A DNA stretch of 64,000 nucleotides from Bacteroidota bacterium (GTDB lineage: Bacteria; Bacteroidota; Bacteroidia; Bacteroidales; CAIXZF01). The stretch lies in the NCBI GenBank assembly GCA_022709385.1, contig JAKLIX010000013.1:58653-122652 (forward strand), given 5' to 3'. The notes under the pieces were generated by a model. The model had not been told where the DNA came from. It saw nothing but the letters and a program-made list of their open reading frames with translations, and searched no databases. The translations under genes were made by a program, and so were the position numbers. Shown here piece after piece: positions 61,439 to 64,000 of the stretch (the first letter of the stretch is position 1; the number at the start of each line of letters is the position of its first letter).

Positions 61439-62974
61439 TTACCCTCTCACTTCAAAAGAGGCCTGCGAGTCAACTACACCTTCCACCGCCAGCAGGCCGT
61501 TGCGGTTCATGGTGATCCTGTAATGGATGTACTCATCCCTGCCCTGGTGACTGATGCGGATCACCAGATTCAGGTAATAGACCTTTTCTCCGCTGATGAT
61601 CTGAAACCCCTTTTCCCGCTCAGGAACATATAAGGGAATGGCGGCATCATCCATTTTGTGACTGAAGTTCAGCACGTTCAGCCTGAGGATCTCATTGATC
61701 CCGGGCACTCTGTACTGGCTGATGTGGTCAAGGCTTTCCCGCTTCAGCCTGATGACCTTTCGGTAAAGCAGGATGCTGTCGGCCAGTTGCCTGGCATACT
61801 CATCGAAAACAGAAGTTCTGCTGCGCAAGCGGATCACCTCCGCCGGCACTTTATCGTGTGTCACAAAGTCGACGGCTTCCTGGTCTGTACCGACTTTCAC
61901 CCCTTTCAGGCGTATCCTTGTTTTCTGGTCGAAATACCTTTGCCCGGAACGATGGGCAAAGAAATGCCTGATGAGTTCCTTGATGCGGTCTTTGAGCATA
62001 TAACTCACCACCAGCGCCACAAAAACGGGCATGGTGTAATTGCCGTATTTCTGCTGGAAGGAAAAGGCTACCACAGTGGCAAAGACCATGGAGATTCCCG
62101 CCGCCAGGCTGTAATACACCTGTTCAATCAGAACCCCGTCTCTCCGTCTTAGCGCATCCAGGTATAATTCACTCACCATGAATTTCTTCAGCACCCCCAG
62201 CCTTGCCAGTACTTTCCTGTTCCGGTCGGGAGAATCGGCGGACACCAGGGGAAAACCCTTGCTCAGCTTATACTCACGCTCCACGCGAATGATACGGTGC
62301 AAGGCCTCCGTCAGATGCGCGGGCAGCCCGCAACCTGCTTCACCCAACAGGCGGATCAGCCGGAAAGTCCGGTGTTCGATGATGTTGCTCATGAACTCGT
62401 CGCCGTAAGTGTAATAATCCAGCATGAACTGCCGGGTGAAAGGCCTGGACAGCGCATTGCGCAAATTCCTGTATTTCAATGTAATTGTTTCGACAGCAGC
62501 CACATAGGCTTCCAGCTTCCCACATATCTCCCCTTCATCATGGCAATCCCTGATCCTGTTCACCTCATCGCGCAGCGAACTCCTGAGAATCGACAGAAAC
62601 ATCCGTGTATGGTGCTCCAGGTCGTCCAACATTGCGCGGGATTCACTGAGAGCCAGTTGTGCCGCCACACGGCCAAGCCTTTCCAGCGGGGAATCCTCCG
62701 ACGAACCAATTTCTTCAGGAGTAAAAACCGGTGTGATCAGGCGGATATTCGACTTGAGATCACGATAGAAATCTGATTTTGTGTATGTTGACTGATTTAC
62801 ATCCAGGCTCCTGGGAATAAAGATCCAGGCATTCAGGGAGAATACCGACTTTTTCTGAAGGGATGAAGGGATCAACCCAAGTTTGATCTCGAGCGAATAA
62901 CTGTCATGGACTTTCACCCGCTGCCTGATTTCCACCCCGCCCTGTTCCTGTACGGTCATCAGCGCTGTTTTCAT
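61439..62974 (-). CDS. Membrane protein of unknown function
   Basis: A 511-residue protein from the ATG at 62974 (MKTALMTVQEQGGVEIRQRVK). It has no signal peptide. Two hydrophobic segments lie near residues 300-345 (YYSLAAGISMVFATVVAFSF and YTMPVFVALVVSYML). The N-terminal half is polar and helical, with the conserved-looking word FTRQFMLDYYTYGDEF. The C-terminal half has FVTHDKVPAEVIRLRSRTSVFDEYARQ and ends in beta (KVYYLNLVIRISHQGRDEY, RITMNRNGLLAVEGV). I do not recognise a family. It converges on the S41 gene. Single-copy, no obvious partner. Confidence 0.7.
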   Translation of the reverse strand: MKTALMTVQEQGGVEIRQRVKVHDSYSLEIKLGLIPSSLQKKSVFSLNAWIFIPRSLDVNQSTYTKSDFYRDLKSNIRLITPVFTPEEIGSSEDSPLERLGRVAAQLALSESRAMLDDLEHHTRMFLSILRSSLRDEVNRIRDCHDEGEICGKLEAYVAAVETITLKYRNLRNALSRPFTRQFMLDYYTYGDEFMSNIIEHRTFRLIRLLGEAGCGLPAHLTEALHRIIRVEREYKLSKGFPLVSADSPDRNRKVLARLGVLKKFMVSELYLDALRRRDGVLIEQVYYSLAAGISMVFATVVAFSFQQKYGNYTMPVFVALVVSYMLKDRIKELIRHFFAHRSGQRYFDQKTRIRLKGVKVGTDQEAVDFVTHDKVPAEVIRLRSRTSVFDEYARQLADSILLYRKVIRLKRESLDHISQYRVPGINEILRLNVLNFSHKMDDAAIPLYVPEREKGFQIISGEKVYYLNLVIRISHQGRDEYIHYRITMNRNGLLAVEGVVDSQASFEVRG

Positions 62975-63006
62975 GAACCGAAGATACAGAAAAAAGGGCT
63001 GCATGC

Positions 63007-63216
63007 TTATACCGACACGGAATGAGTTTGCGAGAAAATTACGACCCGGGAGTGTACGGCATTACTCAAACTTAACTGGTTCTTGACAGCAGTGTGAAAC
63101 AGTGGTGTTTAGAACCAGTAATACCGTACACCGCTCTGAAGACCTTTTACTGAAGACCCACTATGTGTCGGTATAAACAGCTTTGCATTCGCAAACCTGT
63201 CAAGTATGAGTATAAA
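63007..63216. repeat. Dispersed repeat R1, copy C, extended by a nested foldback
   Basis: It starts TTATACCGACACGG and ends TATGAGTATAAAA like other R1 copies but carries about 105 extra bases after GGCATTACTCA. The added part makes a nested inverted repeat with the left arm: GTGTACGGCATTAC / AATACCGTACAC, ACTGGTTCT / AGAACCAGT, and the ends TTATACCGACAC / GTGTCGGTATAA (63007-63177). Confidence 0.85.
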
Positions 63217-63347
63217 AGATAAAGTCCCAGGATACAAGTCCAGGATTCAAAGTTTAATGGAAAAGCCGTGCCTTTGGGTCTTTGGTGTTGATCTAAATGT
63301 CTACAGTTGAAGAACTAAAGTTAATTGATAAGTCATGCTGAGCGTAG

Positions 63348-63424
63348 TCGAAGCATCGTTTCGTGCTGGGATCAGTTTCCAGACTGGAGACCGGTTGAGG
63401 GGTTTATAGGTTTAGAAGTTTAGT
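63348..63424. repeat. Dispersed intergenic repeat R5, copy 2
   Basis: Matches 12329-12405: TCGAAGCATCGTTTCGTGCT, GGGATCAGTTT, then GGTTTAGAAGTTTAG. It is preceded by TCATGCTGAGC, a word that returns at 63624-63634. Confidence 0.7.
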
Positions 63425-63725
63425 GAAAAGTCTAAGGTCTGGGGTCTAAAGTTTAATAAACCCGGGGTCATGAAAAGTAATAAATAATTTTTGGCCACTC
63501 CGTGCATAACTCCGTGTCCGCCGCGGCGGATCCGTGGTTTTAAAGACCGGGCGTGGAGAAGCATGGCTTCGGGTTTTTCATTCTTATCGGAATCGAAGCA
63601 TTTATCATCATATTCATTTCCCGTCATGCTGAGCTGAGTCGAAGCATCAATTTTCAATAGATCAAGAATCAATATCCAAGGCCCGGGAAATAATAGGTCA
63701 AGAAATAAGTGACAAATTCCAGGTT

Positions 63726-63834
63726 TTTACCGACACGGAATGAGTTTGCGAGAAAATTACGATCCAGGGGTGTACGGCATTACTCATACTAAACAGCTTT
63801 GCATTCGCAAACCTGTCAAGTATGAGTATAAAAG
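63726..63834. repeat. Dispersed repeat R1, copy D
   Basis: About 109 bp with the consensus form, TTTTACCGACACGGAATGAG to CAAGTATGAGTATAAAA. It continues for about 15 bases in common with copy C (GATAAAGT). It contains the inverted pair TACTCATACT / AGTATGAGTA. The sequence on both sides up to 64000 shows no gene I can support. Confidence 0.85.
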
Positions 63835-64000
63835 ATAAAGTACCAGGCCTTAAGTCTAAGGTTTAGTGAGTTCCTACTCCACGGTGGTAGGTGGCGTTCC
63901 AACCCCCACGCTCAACAAAGGTAAGGATTTCATTGAATACGTGGTAAAAATGAGCGTGGAGCTCTTGTCGTCCAACCTGTGGCAAAGCCCATATTCTCCC

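Noticed and set aside
63412..63672. 86-codon minus-strand open frame
   Set aside because: It reads through R5-like repeat DNA, has no motif or promoter, and composition is intergenic.
63862..64000. Partial gene at the right edge
   Set aside because: Open frames exist on both strands, but each is short, lacks a clear start, and shows no family word I can trust.

Overview
The window reads as a mid-GC chromosomal segment of a Bacteroidota bacterium, most likely an anaerobic member of the Bacteroidales or a near relative. The evidence is type IX secretion (T9SS) cargo with type A and type B C-terminal sorting domains, DUF4271, DUF5686 and DUF2807 families, Bacteroidota-type LptD/OstA/MCE genes, and repeated TAnnTTTG -7 promoter boxes close to start codons. 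I saw no rRNA, tRNA, CRISPR array, prophage or transposase.

Left part (1-23.4 kb): mostly housekeeping. It opens with the N-terminal end of a DUF5686 protein, then CHAD, MazG, Dtd, RsgA, a small cupin, DprA, a glycosyltransferase and GtrA. A long leftward run follows: DUF4271, HemD, RnpA, YidD, S41 protease, O-antigen-ligase-like protein, cytidine deaminase and ChaN. Three tandem outer-membrane barrels and a helical-repeat protein come next. A rightward, overlapping four-gene set encodes a LolA-like protein, a second and exported YidD-like protein, and two TPR/membrane proteins. Then come TM2, a 3-hydroxyacyl-CoA dehydrogenase with acetate kinase, and YebC.

Accessory island (23.4-26.1 kb): this part is AT-richer and repeat-rich. 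It holds a HicBA toxin-antitoxin pair bracketed by inverted hairpin repeats, 88-bp tandem repeats, a large foldback, a MntA/HepT (nucleotidyltransferase/HEPN) pair and a truncated second nucleotidyltransferase.

Middle (26.1-43 kb): a DUF2807 adhesin-like barrel protein, two large T9SS type B surface proteins, riboflavin synthase, and GAPDH co-transcribed with a GAPDH paralogue that has lost its catalytic cysteine. LepA and an ECF sigma/anti-sigma-like pair with an ECF-type promoter follow. Two overlapping T9SS-type genes come next; the first has its signal peptide put out of frame by a (CA)7 tract.

Right part (43-64 kb): RelA/SpoT, Fur, PurA, a PepSY-like repeat protein, and an envelope block (OstA-like, MCE, amidase, LptD-like). 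Then come a second sigma-like/anti-sigma pair, a DUF4143 ATPase lying between direct repeats, a second S41 protease, and a membrane protein I do not recognise. The last kilobase is repeat-rich and without a convincing gene.

Several dispersed non-coding repeat families (called R1 to R5 here) link the accessory spots. Everything was read by eye; no alignment or database search was run, so family names rest on visible motifs and domain order.
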